The position numbers and the translations under genes were made by a program. A DNA stretch of 64,000 nucleotides. Origin: Oenanthe sinensis. Taxonomy: Eukaryota > Streptophyta > Magnoliopsida > Apiales > Apiaceae. Under the pieces are notes generated by a model, which saw only the letters and a list, made by a program, of their open reading frames with translations, did no database searches and was not told the origin of the DNA. Location of the stretch: positions 32,734,860 through 32,798,859 of the forward strand of contig CM053796.1 of assembly GCA_028671895.1 (NCBI GenBank), in the 5' to 3' direction. The number at the start of each line of letters is the position of its first letter. Position 1 is the stretch's first letter. Shown here in pieces: positions 46,065 through 56,918 of the stretch.

Positions 46065-47466
46065 TCATTCCTCTGTATGCTGTAATATCAACAGGTTCTC
46101 CAGTGTCTTGATCAAGTTTTGTTGCAGTAGCCATGGGAGTTGTAGCAGATGCAGAATCTTGCATTTGAAATTTAGTGAGTAGATTCTTTGTGTATTTAGA
46201 CTGATTAATGAAAATACCTTCTTCAGTCTGTTTCACTTGTAAACCTAGAAAATAACTCAATTCTCCCATCATACTCATTTGATACCTGGACTGCATGAGC
46301 TTTGAAAATCTTTCACAGAGTTTCTCATTAGTGGAACCAAATATAATATCATCAACATATATTTGAACCAATAATAAATCCTTACCTTGAGTTCTATAAA
46401 ACAAGGTTTTATCAATTGTTCATCTAGTGAAACCATTTTTAAGTAAGAATAGAGCCAGAGTTTCATACCAGGCCCTTGGTGCTTGCTTTAGTCCATATAG
46501 AGCTTTATCCAGTCTGTAGACATGATTTGGATATTTTGGATTGACAAAGCCAGGTGGTTGTTCAACATAGACTTCTTCTTCAAGTTCACCATTTAAAAAT
46601 GCACTTTTAACATCCATCTGGTAGACCTTGAATTTCTTATGAGCAGCATAAGCAAGAAAAATTTTGATTGCCTCAAGTCTAGCTACAGGTGCATAGGTTT
46701 CATCATAATCAATCCCTTCCTGTTGAGAATAACCTTTGGCTACCAGTCTTGCTTTGTTTCTTGTAATTATTCCATCAGAGTCTGTCTTGTTCCTGAATAC
46801 CCATTTTGTGCCAACAATAGATCTGTTCTTTGGCCTTGGAACTAGGGTCCAAACTTCATTCCTTTCAAACTCATTCAATTCTTCCTGCATTGCAGTAATC
46901 CAATCTGCATCTTTCAAAGAATCTTCAATCTTCTTTGGTTCTGTTTGCGAAAGAAAACTATGAAATAGACATTCATTCTGAGTAGCTTTTCTTGTTTTTA
47001 TTCCACTTTCCAGATCACCTATAATTAAATCAGGTGTGTGATCTTTGGTCCATTTCCTTGGATGTGGAAAGTTCCTTGAACTAGATGCTCCCCCGTGATC
47101 TGTGCCTTCATAGAATGATCCTTCTGTAAATGCTGATCCTTCTCCTGAAGATGTGCTTCCATCAGTGTTTGATGACTCAGAGTTTAGGTACTCAGAGTTT
47201 GAGTTATCAGAGACTGAGGTCTCAAACTTTGTGGTCTCAGAGTTTGAATGATCAGAGTTTAGGGTTTCAGAGTTTGTGTTGTTCAGAGTTTGGTCAGACT
47301 CTGATATTTCAATTACTGTATTTTGATCTCCAATGTTAGTACTTGATTGATGTTGCTCCCCCTCAACATGTGCAGAATCTTCAATTTCTATTTCAATCAA
47401 TTCTGAATCAGAGTTTAAAGAATCAGAGATTACCTTACCAGAGTTTAGTTGAACAGAGTTTATTTT
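46048..47466 (-). pseudogene. Copia reverse transcriptase region with nonsense codons
   Basis: It follows an in-frame TAG at 47469-47467. First comes a linker rich in Asn-Ser-Asp/Glu words, then the RT domain: NEVWTLVPRPKNRSIVGTKW, ARLVAKGYSQQEGIDY, QMDVKSAFLNG, LYGLKQAPRAWY. A TGA at 46422-46420 interrupts it. It then resumes in the same frame with the catalytic YVDDIIFGSTN and the MIGSLL segment, where a deletion shifts the frame. The active-site aspartates are intact, but the frame carries two nonsense codons (47469, 46422) and one frameshift. Confidence 0.85.
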
Positions 47467-48795
47467 CTAGAGTTCATTCTCAAATCTTAGAGTTTCTTGT
47501 GCATCTTTATCATGTAACCCAGCTATCTTCCCTTCATCAAAAGAGACATTAATTGATTCCATGACTGTCCTTGTCCTTAAATTGAATATTTTGAATGCCC
47601 TTGAAGAGGTTTTAGAAGTTGTTGCATATCCAATAAAAATTCCTTCATCTGCTTTAAGTTCAAACTTCTTCAATTGTTCAGGATGTGTTTTGAGAATAAA
47701 ACACTTGCATCCAAAGATGTGAAAGTACTTGACATTTGGCTTTCTTCTTTTCAAAGATTCATATGGAGTCATTCCATGTTTGTTTATTAAAGAACAATTC
47801 TGAGTAATGCATGCAGTGTTCACAGCTTCTGCCAAAAAATAAGTAGGCAGCTTTGCTCCTTCTAGCATTGTTCTAACAGCTTCTATTAAAGTTCTGTTCT
47901 TTCTTTCAACTACACCATTTTGTTGAGGTGTGCCAGGTGCTGAGAATTGTTGAGTAATACCTTTTGTTGAGCAGAATTCCTCCATTGTTGAGTTCTTAAA
48001 CTCTGTTCCATTGTCACTCCTTAAATTCTTTACTTTGTGAGTTGATCCATTCTCAATCATTACAATATGATCAATGATTGTTTCTGCAGTTTCATCCTTC
48101 TTGTGCAAAAAGTACACCCAAGTAAATCTAGTGAAATCATCAACTATTACCAGAGTGTATTTCTTCTTTCCAATGGACATGATATTGACTGGACTAAATA
48201 AGTCCAGATGCAATAGATGAAAAGGTTGATCAATTGAATTTTCAGTTTTGCTCTTGAAAGATGTCTTCTTTTGTTTGACCTTTTGACATGAATCACAGAG
48301 TCCATCAGGATGAAATTGAACTTTTGGAAGACCTCTAACTAGGTCATTCTTTATCAATTCATTAATGTTTCTAAAGTTCAGGTGACACAACTTTTTGTGC
48401 CAATTCCAGCTTTCCATTGGTGATGCCTTTCCAAGTAGACAGGTTAAGGAACCATTAGAATTAATATCCAAGCTAGCTTCAAATAAATTGTTATGTCTGT
48501 GGCCAATAAGAACTATTTTTCCATTTTTCTTGCTTTTCACTTCACAATGAGTTCCATGAAATTTCACAGAATAATCTTTGTCTGTCATTTGACTCACACT
48601 TAGCAGATTATGTTTGAGTCCTTCAACCAGAGCTACTTTCTCAATGATGACATTTCCAATCACTATGTTGCCATCTCCATAAGATACTACTGGGCCAGCC
48701 TTCTCCTCAAACTCTGAAAGCAGGGATTTATTTCCAGTCATATGTGCAGAACATCCACTATCAATCACTAGAATGTTCTTCCTGTTTCCCTGCAA
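47467..48795 (-). pseudogene. Copia protease-integrase region
   Basis: The region starts near GNRKNILVIDSGCSAHMTGN, the aspartic protease DSG motif. It continues with the GAG-pre-integrase zinc finger (HKKLCHLNFRN...LCDSCQK, H-H-C-C) and the integrase core: HLDLFSP, LRSDNGTEF, and GTPQQNGVVERKNRT, supplying the D-D-E triad. It is out of frame with gag because of a small lesion near 48795, and no ATG opens it. It ends at an in-frame TAG (47469-47467), after which the polyprotein continues in the same frame. Confidence 0.85.
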
Positions 48796-48992
48796 TCAGT
48801 AAATGCAATTTAATTAGTAGTTATGGGGACCCAAACTAGTTTGGGTCCTTTCATTGAAAACTTGTTAACTTTTGCAGCAGAAGTTCTTTTGTCAGAGTTT
48901 GTGTTAACAGAGTTTACATGATCAGAGTTAGCATTTACAGAGTTTGTACTGTCAGAGTTTACACTCCTTTTATCAGTCTTTATCACATATTT

Positions 48993-51062
48993 TTACTTGA
49001 CAGTATGTTTTGGAGAATTACTCATTTGAGGTTGTGGTTTGTAAGAATTATAATACAAATTATGATAATCTTTGCATTTATAAATAGAATGCCATAAACT
49101 ACCACAGTGAAAATAGGGATTTGATCTTGTTTGTTTTCTAGCCTCAAACCCAGATTTTTCAGGTTCTTTCTTTTTCTTTTGTTTGCAGTCAATAGCAAGA
49201 TGATTAGAATTACCACAAGTAAAACAGGTTTTCCTAGGAGCATCAGGGATATTCATGTAGTTATTCTCCTTAGTAATTCCTACTTTTCCATTCCTATTTC
49301 TTTTCACCTTTTTAGTTTTATTATTGACTGCCTTCAACTTTTCTTTAAGTTGCTTCTGTGAAAGTAATCCTATATTTATCTTTTTAGAGTCTGGCACACC
49401 ATTGTTTTTAGAGCATTCAGGGAGAGTTTTCTTATAATCATTAGCTCTAACAAACTTCACAGGTTTAGTCAATGTTCCTTTTGTGTGTGAATTAGTGTGA
49501 AATTCTTTATCAGATTCATAACCTAGGGCAGATGTCCAATTCTTTTCAGAAAGCATTTGTTGGACCTTCTTACCAGAGTTTGTCCAAACTCTGAAGGTCT
49601 CTTTTTCCTTAGCTATCTCAGTTTTCAAATATGTGACTTGTATTTCCAACTGAGTTTGCATGTGTATAGCATTCTCACAGTCTTTCTTAAAGCTAAGCAT
49701 GTGTACAAGTTCAGTTTCAAGAAATTCATTCCTAGCATTCAGAGTCTGTATCTCAGATTTTAATCTTTCATTCTCAAGAGATTGTGACTTAAAGCTAACA
49801 TGTAAATTTCTAAGAAAAGACTTTAATTCATGAATAACTTCAGTATCAAAAGTGAAAACAGAGTTTGGTATCTTTTCAGAGTTTAAGATGGGAGACTCAG
49901 AGTTTGCCATGAGAGCATAGTTAGTTTCTTCTTCTGAGTCTGAGGAATCCATCCAATCTTTCTTTGATATGATGAGAGCTTTCCCAGATTCCTTGCTTCT
50001 GCACTCAGTAGCAAAATGTCCCATCTTGTTGCACTTGTAACACTTGACTTTTGATTTATCAAGAGTTTTTGATTTTCCATCTCTATCTTCTCTTTTTCTG
50101 AATCTGTCTTTCTTGTCTGACTCACTATGCTTCTTCTGATAGTTTCATTACTTCTTAATTTTTTTGTATTTCTTGAAGCTTTTGACAAACATAGCAAACA
50201 TCTCCATCATGTCAGAGTCTGAAGAATTATCAGAGTTTTCATCAGAGTTTGCCTCAAACTCTGATTCACTGCTTTCTTTGATTACAACTTTTCCTTTTCT
50301 TGTTGAGGCTTTAAGGACTTTTTCTGTAGGTTCTTCAATCTGGGCCTCAACATTCAAAGCAATAGATTTTTTCTTACTACTTTTTCTGTTTCTTCTTTGC
50401 TGTAACTCCAGATCATGAGTTTTCAATTTGCCATAAACTTCATCTAATGACATCTCATCCAAATCAGCCCTGTCTCTAATCAAGGATGTCTGCAGATCCC
50501 ATTCTTCTGGAAGAGCCCTCAGAAATTTGGTGTTTGAATCTTCATTGTCATATACTTTATCCACCAAAGCCAAGTTATTCAACAAAGTTAGAAATCTGTC
50601 ATAAATATCTGTGAGGGACTCATTCTGCTTAGCCTCAAAGTATTCATACTCTTGGATTAGAACAAATCTTTTATTTTTCTTTATCTCCTTGGTTCCTTGA
50701 CATTGAACCTCCAGTGCATCCCAGATTTCTTTGGCAGTTTTGCATGCTATTACCCTGTTGGACATTACAGAGTCAAGACTATTATGCAAAATATTTCTTA
50801 CCTTTGCATCTTTCAAGACTTCCTGTTTTTCTTCATTGGTCCATTCTTTCTTGTCCTTTAAGGTGTAATACTCAGGGATTTGTCTTCCTTCCACAATCGT
50901 AGATGGCACTAGTTTGGTTGGTAGATACTGTCCTGTATGAATTCTGTCCAAATAATCAGGATCAGTTGCTTCCAAGAACATCATCATCTTCACCCTCCAT
51001 GTAGGATATTCAGCCTTCTTCAATATAGGGATCCTGATGCTTTCATACTTGTTACCAGACAT
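48993..51062 (-). pseudogene. Copia gag with a double in-frame stop
   Basis: The ATG at 51062 (MSGNKYESIRIPILKKAEYP) opens the UBN2-type gag domain (WRVKMMMFLEATDPDY, KEIWDALEVQCQG, LDEMSLDEVYGKLKTHDLEL). After KKYKKIKK two consecutive stop codons, TAA TGA (50150-50145), interrupt it. The same frame then continues into a zinc knuckle (CYKCNKMGHFATEC), a coiled-coil stretch and a second, shorter knuckle (CFTCGNSNHLAIDC), ending at 48993. The adjacent stops look like a lesion. Programmed read-through is an alternative I consider unlikely. Confidence 0.85.
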
Positions 51063-51098
51063 GATTATTTGATCTTTTTAAGTCGTAATTAACTGCCT

Positions 51099-51110
51099 GC
51101 TCTGATACCA
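51099..51110 (-). other. Primer-binding site (initiator tRNA-Met)
   Basis: The minus strand reads TGGTATCAGAGC two bases after the 5' LTR, complementary to the 3' end of initiator tRNA-Met, as usual in plant Copia elements. The TRIM at 17512-17824 uses the same sequence. Confidence 0.92.
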
Positions 51111-51112
51111 AT

Positions 51113-51607
51113 TGTTTCCCAGAATAATCGATTATGAACACAAGTATATAGAATGGAATACTATTTTGTATTATTAATGATCTCGAATACAAAACTCTCT
51201 CAAGAAAATAATGTTCTTAAGAGCTGCTAGGTTATATAACTATTGCTTAATGAATTCAACATTGAATTATAACCTATCTCTGTGTTTATATAGACACAGC
51301 TACAAATACAATTACAAAACAGATTATGATAAGAATAGCTTTAATAAGGTAATTAGACTTGCACTTGAATTCCTTCTTACTATCCAAATCAGACTCTGAT
51401 TTGTCTGTTTCCTTTTCTGGTAGACTCTGAAGCTAAACTCTGTCGATCTGTCATTATCTGATTTGAGTATTCTCTGTTAGAGTAAACTCTGATTGAGTAT
51501 TCTCTGATAGAGTAAACTCTGACCGACAGCTTCCTTAAACTCTGATGACGTCAGCATAAACTCTGTTTAGTATTCTCTGACAATCATCAGTGTTTGCATT
51601 CCTAACA
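51113..51607 (-). repeat. 5' LTR of the Sirevirus-like element
   Basis: The 495-bp partner of 40430-40924, with TG...CA ends, is followed outwards by the TCTGC target duplication. The motif-rich portion corresponds to the first ~200 nt of the LTR on the element's sense strand. Confidence 0.95.
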
Positions 51608-51612
51608 TCTGC

Positions 51613-53969
51613 ATGTGAAATGGACTTAACTGAATCATTACAGAAAAACTGTTTGACCGAGTGTAACCAAAACTAAACACCATCACCGTGCAATCTTAAC
51701 TTGGATAGTAGTATAATAACCAATACTGAACACCATGCAATCCCAACATGGATAGTAGAATATCTTTGAAATGAGAAGGAAGGTGAAGACATTCGTCAAT
51801 GGACTTTGAGTATAGGTAGATAGGTAAGCTAAATGAAGCCTTCGAGTACTTTGTCTCGAGTAAAATGATAAACAATTTTTGAATCAATATTATTTAGAGG
51901 GGCTGATTATTAATAATTTTTTTTAACTCCATGGAGCCTCTAGTTCCCCTTTTAATCTTTCAGTTATATGAGTTGTTACAAAATAGTCGTTTAATTTATA
52001 AAAATAAATAAAAATAATAATATGTATTTGAATTAGGATAATGAGTAATTTTTTTACACGTATGTTTAAGAAATAAGAATGAATAGATTAGTAAAATATT
52101 TGATCCATGACCCGATAAATAGATCGGCCAGCACAGTAGGCCCTATGTCAACTTTTGAATTTAATAATATTATTATGAGAGTTAAATTTTGATGGTCAAA
52201 ATTTGCACAATATTTCAAAATAATGACTGTATTTTCAAATTTATAAATCAGTGTCAACTTTTTTATTAAGTTTTTAAAATAGTGGCTCTATTTTGATAGT
52301 TATATAATATATGGTGGTCATAGTTATCACCGAATTTCAAAATGATATTTGTATTTTTAATAAAATAAATCAAATAACAAATATAAGAAAATAAAGTTAT
52401 TTTTAATAATTTTAAAAATAATTTTGATAACATATAACTATTGTGTCAACTATAAAATTATAATTAATTCATATCGATTGGTTCAAATTTAACTCAATAA
52501 ACTCACTGAAACTTTACTTGAACACTTTTTAGACATTAAGTATGAATGCATTTTAAACTAAAAAGTATTTAAAACAAAACTATAGAACCTACAAATTATT
52601 CAATCTCGACTCCATATTTTAAATTCAAAATTATTTATTAGTCATCAAAAATATATTTAAAATTTGAACTTAATATTTTCCACATAATATTATATGATTT
52701 TATTTTTTTATATTTGTCAAAACTATTAAAGTACAACCACTTTTTTATAATTCGGTGAAAATAATGACTACCAATATATAAATATGAAACTAGAGCCGCT
52801 ATTTTGAAAACCTAATAAAAACTTTGGATCGATTTGCAAACTTCAAAATAGAACCACATCATTTTAAAATTTGCCGTAAACTTTGACCAACAAAATTTAA
52901 TTTACTCAATTATTATTAATCATGATATATTAAGAATTGGATTTTGTATAGAAAGTGTAATTTTTAGTTTTGCATGTCGGGGAGGAAATGTTTCGCCCAT
53001 TTACTTGCTAAATATTTGGCTAGCTCTTCATGTTAATGTTAAAGTAAGATGCGGGGGATGTGGGGGAGAGAGACACTAACTCATTGACTCATTGTATTAG
53101 TTTAGCCGTAACATCTGATCCGACTTACCTCCTGATATATCAGGTAATTCTAATTTTCTTTTATAGCTAGATTTATCTGTTTTAAAAATTAATACATAAC
53201 AAACTAATTTTTGTTAACCAAATTTATAAAGATTATCAGTAATAAAATATTATTGTTAGACAAAATTTAAAGGAAAAATATAGAATATAATGTGACAAAG
53301 CTAAGATAGAAGAATTACCAAATATATACCAAGAGAATTAAGTACGTAGACCAGGTACACTTCTATAAGCAAAAACAGAAAAACTACACAATCCTAACAG
53401 TCTAACAGCACCAACAGCAGAATAACTAATTATAAACCAAGTAAAAAATCAACTACAATATTCACACAAACACGTCCTAGCTATTGCATAATATATATAT
53501 ATATACGTACACTATCAAGAACTTGGATCTTGATTTTAATTTGAAGAATCTTAAATCAACCAGCTTCTCGTTTACACAACATTTATATAATCATCTCAAA
53601 CTGAAAAGATCGAAAAGAATATTGTATATACAACATTTAACGGAAAAATAATATCAAAGCTAGAACAAGGTGCAGTGAATAAAATTTCCATTTCCATTTG
53701 CTCATCAAGCCTAAACATGTGAAACTAAAATATTGCAATATCTGAAACTAAACATCCTACATTCCTGCACTGCATACACGTGCATGTGACATGTAAAGAA
53801 GGCTCGTATCAAGAAATTAATAAGAATAAGCTAGCTAGAATATATGGGTACTGATGTCTATATAATGAATGATTTGTCTAAATTCATGTATGTGTATGTG
53901 TGAAGAATCTTGAATCTTGAGTGTTGAGTCTTGAATATTCTTGCATTTTGATATGATACGACTCGAAAA
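51613..53969. other. A+T-rich spacer
   Basis: No gene is seen. At 51660-51760 a diverged direct repeat (ctaaacaccatcaccgtgcaatc / ctgaacaccatgcaatc) is visible. The long-inverted-repeat element at 52160-52922 occupies the middle. The 3' UTR of the gene at 54533 probably lies in the last few hundred bases. Confidence 0.5.
52160..52922. mobile_element. Element with ~185-bp terminal inverted repeats
   Basis: 52160-52345 and 52738-52922 are imperfect reverse complements. Examples are agttaaattttgatggtcaaa against tttgaccaacaaaatttaattt, and agtggctctattttga against agagccgctattttga read on opposite strands. The interior is A+T-rich and noncoding. Long TIRs suggest a MULE-like or foldback element. 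It is unrelated in sequence to the 27660-29015 element. Confidence 0.65.
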
Positions 53970-54533
53970 TCAAACTCGTGGAGGAGGGTTTCCACGGTCA
54001 GGATTATTATAACCAGTGACAAAGAGATTCAACTGTACTGAAATGCGTCGGTTAACTCTTTCTTGAAGATCGGTGCGGAAAGCAGGAGACCGATCGAGCA
54101 CATGGCGAAAGTGAGCACGGAGATGAAGTTCGGGCATTTGATCCATGGTGAACAAATGCACCGCATTCGACAATCTTGGATAAAAAGGGTGATCAATAGA
54201 GAAGCCTCGGCGAAAAAGATCCATGAATTGAATGCAGAAACACATCATCACCACTTTCCTTAGTTGAGCATATCGAACAGCAGGGGGGATTAGGTGCAAG
54301 AAGGCGTCGCTTTGGTCTTGCATGAATATGAAATAGACTTGGTCTAAATCTGGATGTTGAGTCCCAAACACATCATTGATCATTGTGAATCGGGAAAAAG
54401 CATTCAAGCTGCGGTTGTGATCAAGATATGTTGATACATTCCGGAATGCAATCATCCTGGCTGGGTCGTTGACCAGTCTTTCTTGGATCACCCCTCTAAC
54501 GTAAAAGTATGTTTCCCTTTCAAGATTGTTCAT
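53970..54533 (-). CDS. Single-exon gene of unknown function, 187 residues
   Basis: The ATG at 54533 (MNNLERETYFYVRGVIQERL) opens 187 codons ending PDRGNPPPRV and a stop. The frame extends 25 codons further upstream without an ATG. Base composition is markedly less A+T-rich than the flanks and the protein has balanced composition, so I take it as real. It is predicted mostly helical, with a His/Met/Phe-rich middle (YAQLRKVVMMCFCIQFMDLF, MDQMPELHLRAHFRHVLDRS) and a polar tail. There is no signal peptide, zinc finger or known catalytic motif. A TATA box lies about 380 bp upstream with a (GA)n tract between them. It could also be a captured or retro-copied gene fragment, since it stands alone in transposon-rich DNA. 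Confidence 0.65.
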   Translation of the reverse strand: MNNLERETYFYVRGVIQERLVNDPARMIAFRNVSTYLDHNRSLNAFSRFTMINDVFGTQHPDLDQVYFIFMQDQSDAFLHLIPPAVRYAQLRKVVMMCFCIQFMDLFRRGFSIDHPFYPRLSNAVHLFTMDQMPELHLRAHFRHVLDRSPAFRTDLQERVNRRISVQLNLFVTGYNNPDRGNPPPRV

Positions 54534-54659
54534 TGTGCCCAAGTATCTAGTGATATTCAAGACTGTGTGTGTGTAGATTGTGTAGCCAGACAGGAAAAGA
54601 TAATGCAAAGAACCAGAGTGCAGAAACAGATATGACGTCTCAAGAACCTAAGATAGGAT

Positions 54660-54880
54660 ATGATATTTCAAGAACACAAGATGGGAGAGAGAGAGAGAGA
54701 TAGATAGAGAGACAGAGAGACTGAAACAGCTGGTAAGCAAAGAAATAGAGAGAAGAAACAGATTTTTAATATGATCAAGAACCTAAGTTATGATATTTCA
54801 AGAACACAAAATGAGAGGGGGGGAGAGAGAGAGAAGGAGGAAGGGAGATGAGATGCAAAACTAATAACGAGAGAGATAGA
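54660..54880 (-). repeat. GA-rich microsatellite region in the presumed 5' UTR
   Basis: Several gagagaga runs (CT-rich on the gene strand) occur between the TATA box and the start codon at 54533, plus two copies of tgatatttcaagaacacaa (about 54660 and 54792). Pyrimidine-rich leaders of this kind are common in plant genes. Confidence 0.7.
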
Positions 54881-54913
54881 GAGAGATGAGACGCCAAAAG
54901 TAACAACAACCCA

Positions 54914-54921
54914 TATTTATA
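54914..54921 (-). promoter_or_regulatory. TATA box upstream of the 187-residue gene
   Basis: TATAAATA on the minus strand matches the plant TATA consensus. It would put transcription start near 54885, giving a leader of about 350 nt. Confidence 0.55.
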
Positions 54922-54929
54922 GAGATGTA

Positions 54930-55498
54930 AAATTGTATATATATGGACGTGTGTGCATCAGTGTGTGTATTGCGATATTGAACAGAAACGGAATCTTGGA
55001 AAGTTCTGAAACGGAATCGTGATGCCAGTAGTTACACAGTAGTATAGTGCATGGGTCTTATCACGACTGACTATAGTCGCTATATATGGAATTTCCTTAA
55101 AATGCCAGGTGTACGGGCAGAGTTGTGAATTACAATTTTTTTTAAAAAAATCTCTAAAACAAAATTGCAAGTATCTTAGCTTTTCAACTGCCAACTTAAA
55201 TTTGGGGCCGATGTAGGTATATTATTATTATTCCATCTAATTCATTTTATGTGTTGGCTAGGAAATATATTTTTAATGTCCGCGCTATGTTGCGCCCTTG
55301 CGGGAGTAATTGTTTGTAGGTACTTGCGTATTATATATTTGCATACGAATTGGTTATGTGTGTGGGTTGAATTTTATTTTATCATATTTTAATAATTTAA
55401 TATGGAAAAAGGGATTACATACATTATTATGTTATATGTTATAGTGTATGTAAAAAATTATTCATATTATTTTGTGTGTATCTGTAAAGAAAGATTTA
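54930..55498. other. Spacer upstream of the 187-residue gene
   Basis: No gene is seen. 55270-55320 (tgttgcgcccttgcgggagt) resembles a decayed Helitron end. A weak open frame at 55194-54958 has no recognisable motif and lies in the likely upstream region. Confidence 0.45.
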
Positions 55499-55605
55499 CT
55501 CCATCTGTCCCAAATTAACTATTTTATTTAACTTTTTTTATGGTCAAATTGACGAAAGTTTGACTGAAAATTACATATAATATATAATTTATTAGGAATT
55601 AGGAG
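55499..55605. mobile_element. Short Stowaway-type MITE
   Basis: It begins CTCCATCTGTCCCAAATTAAC, ends ...TTAGGAG and has TA on both sides. At 107 bp it looks internally deleted relative to the 28515-28756 copy, with which it shares the tcccaaattaact start and the ggtcaaattgac...tttgactg interior. Confidence 0.65.
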
Positions 55606-56863
55606 TACCAGAAGTTTACAGAGGGGGGTGAATGTATACTTCAAAACCTTTTCTCTCTTTTGATTTAGAAAACTTTGTTAAACTGTTGAATGGATTGTAT
55701 CTTTAAAATGGTGAAAAAAGTTAAGTGTTTACAATAACATACAACAGTGAATATAGTGAACACAAGATGTAATTTTCAATCTAATTTTATTAGAATGAAT
55801 ATTTGCTACAATTTGAAATTCAATTTGAATTTCAACTTCTTGTTCTAGGAAGATTACTATGTAAAAATCAAAGACATCTATCAAATGTGGTTGTGCATAA
55901 AATATATAGACAACATGTCCTATGCACATGCTCACATAATATAGATTTGCTAAAACTAGAAATAGACAAGACATACTTTACATTTGACTAATATCTATTT
56001 CTAGTTAACACTGTTGTAACAGACTACTATGTCCAGCCTTATACCTTCTGTCATTTGTCTTGACTATCTTCTCAGCTTTATTGTAGACTTGTCTCTATCT
56101 TTGCAGGCTTGACCTATCCTGCAAAAGCAGAGCTGCAAAATTATCTGTCTTGTTCTGCAATTCTCCTAGAAAATAGCACCTTGGTGCAATCGAGTACTCT
56201 GTTTAAATTGATTTGAGAAGTCATAGTGATTGACTTCTTGATTGAGTACTAGCTATGACTTCTCGATTAGTCTTTGAATGATTGACTTCTCGAATGACTA
56301 GACTTCTCGATCGCATACTCTGTTTGATGACTTCTCGATTAGGCTAGACTTCTCGAATGTAAACTTGAAACTGTGACTTCTCGAATGACTCATCTTTACC
56401 ACTTCTCGAATGCTCCTTTTGCTAACTTCTCGAATTATTTTCACACTTCTCGAATGATTCACGTTTAACACTACTCGAATGACTTCAATACTTTGACTTC
56501 TCGAATAGCTGACTTCTCGATCGAGTACTGCGCTGTTGAGTGTGTCTTGAGACTTCTCGAATTGTTTACATAGTTTTGACTTCTCGAATAGCTGACTTCC
56601 CGACTGAGTAATTGCCTTAGTAGAATTCTCAGGTTACTTTCCTTATTTCTCCAAAAAGTCTTCTTTGTATTGTTGCATGATTCAACCTGAATCTTCTAAC
56701 AGACTTTATCCTTGACTTCATTTACAACTCAAATACAAACTGAGTAGACTTCTATCTGCAATATTACACAACAATATCTAATTCACTACACTATTACAGA
56801 AGTACCAACTATGTTACAGCAAGACAAATAATTACATAGGCTAGGCTTGATTTGAGTCCAACA
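55606..56863 (-). mobile_element. LTR of a second Sirevirus-like element (outer boundary uncertain)
   Basis: On the minus strand the LTR begins TGTTGGACTC at 56863, directly after a polypurine tract identical to that of the 40430-51607 element. Between about 56210 and 56610 it carries some fifteen or more copies of acttctcga(a/t)t. I could not fix its far end because no second LTR is in the window; 55606 is the nearest limit set by the neighbouring MITE. Confidence 0.65.
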
Positions 56864-56918
56864 ATCTCCCCCAATTTAGAAAATGATAAATTTTATAAAT
56901 TAATACAAGATATCAAGC

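Larger units (their letters stand above)
40430..51607 (-). mobile_element. Copia LTR retrotransposon, Sirevirus-like, full-length but defective
   Basis: The 11,178-bp element lies on the minus strand between 495-bp LTRs and is flanked by TCTGC on both sides (40425-40429, 51608-51612). The order is LTR, primer site, gag, protease, integrase, reverse transcriptase, RNase H, long spacer, envelope-like ORF, polypurine tract, LTR. A long extra ORF after RNase H is the hallmark of Sireviruses. The LTRs differ at about nine positions by eye, so the insertion is moderately recent. Several stops and frameshifts make it non-autonomous now. Confidence 0.92.

Noticed and set aside
54958..55194. 78-codon minus-strand frame upstream of the orphan gene
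   Set aside because: It lies in the likely promoter region, has no recognisable motif and its composition matches spacer.
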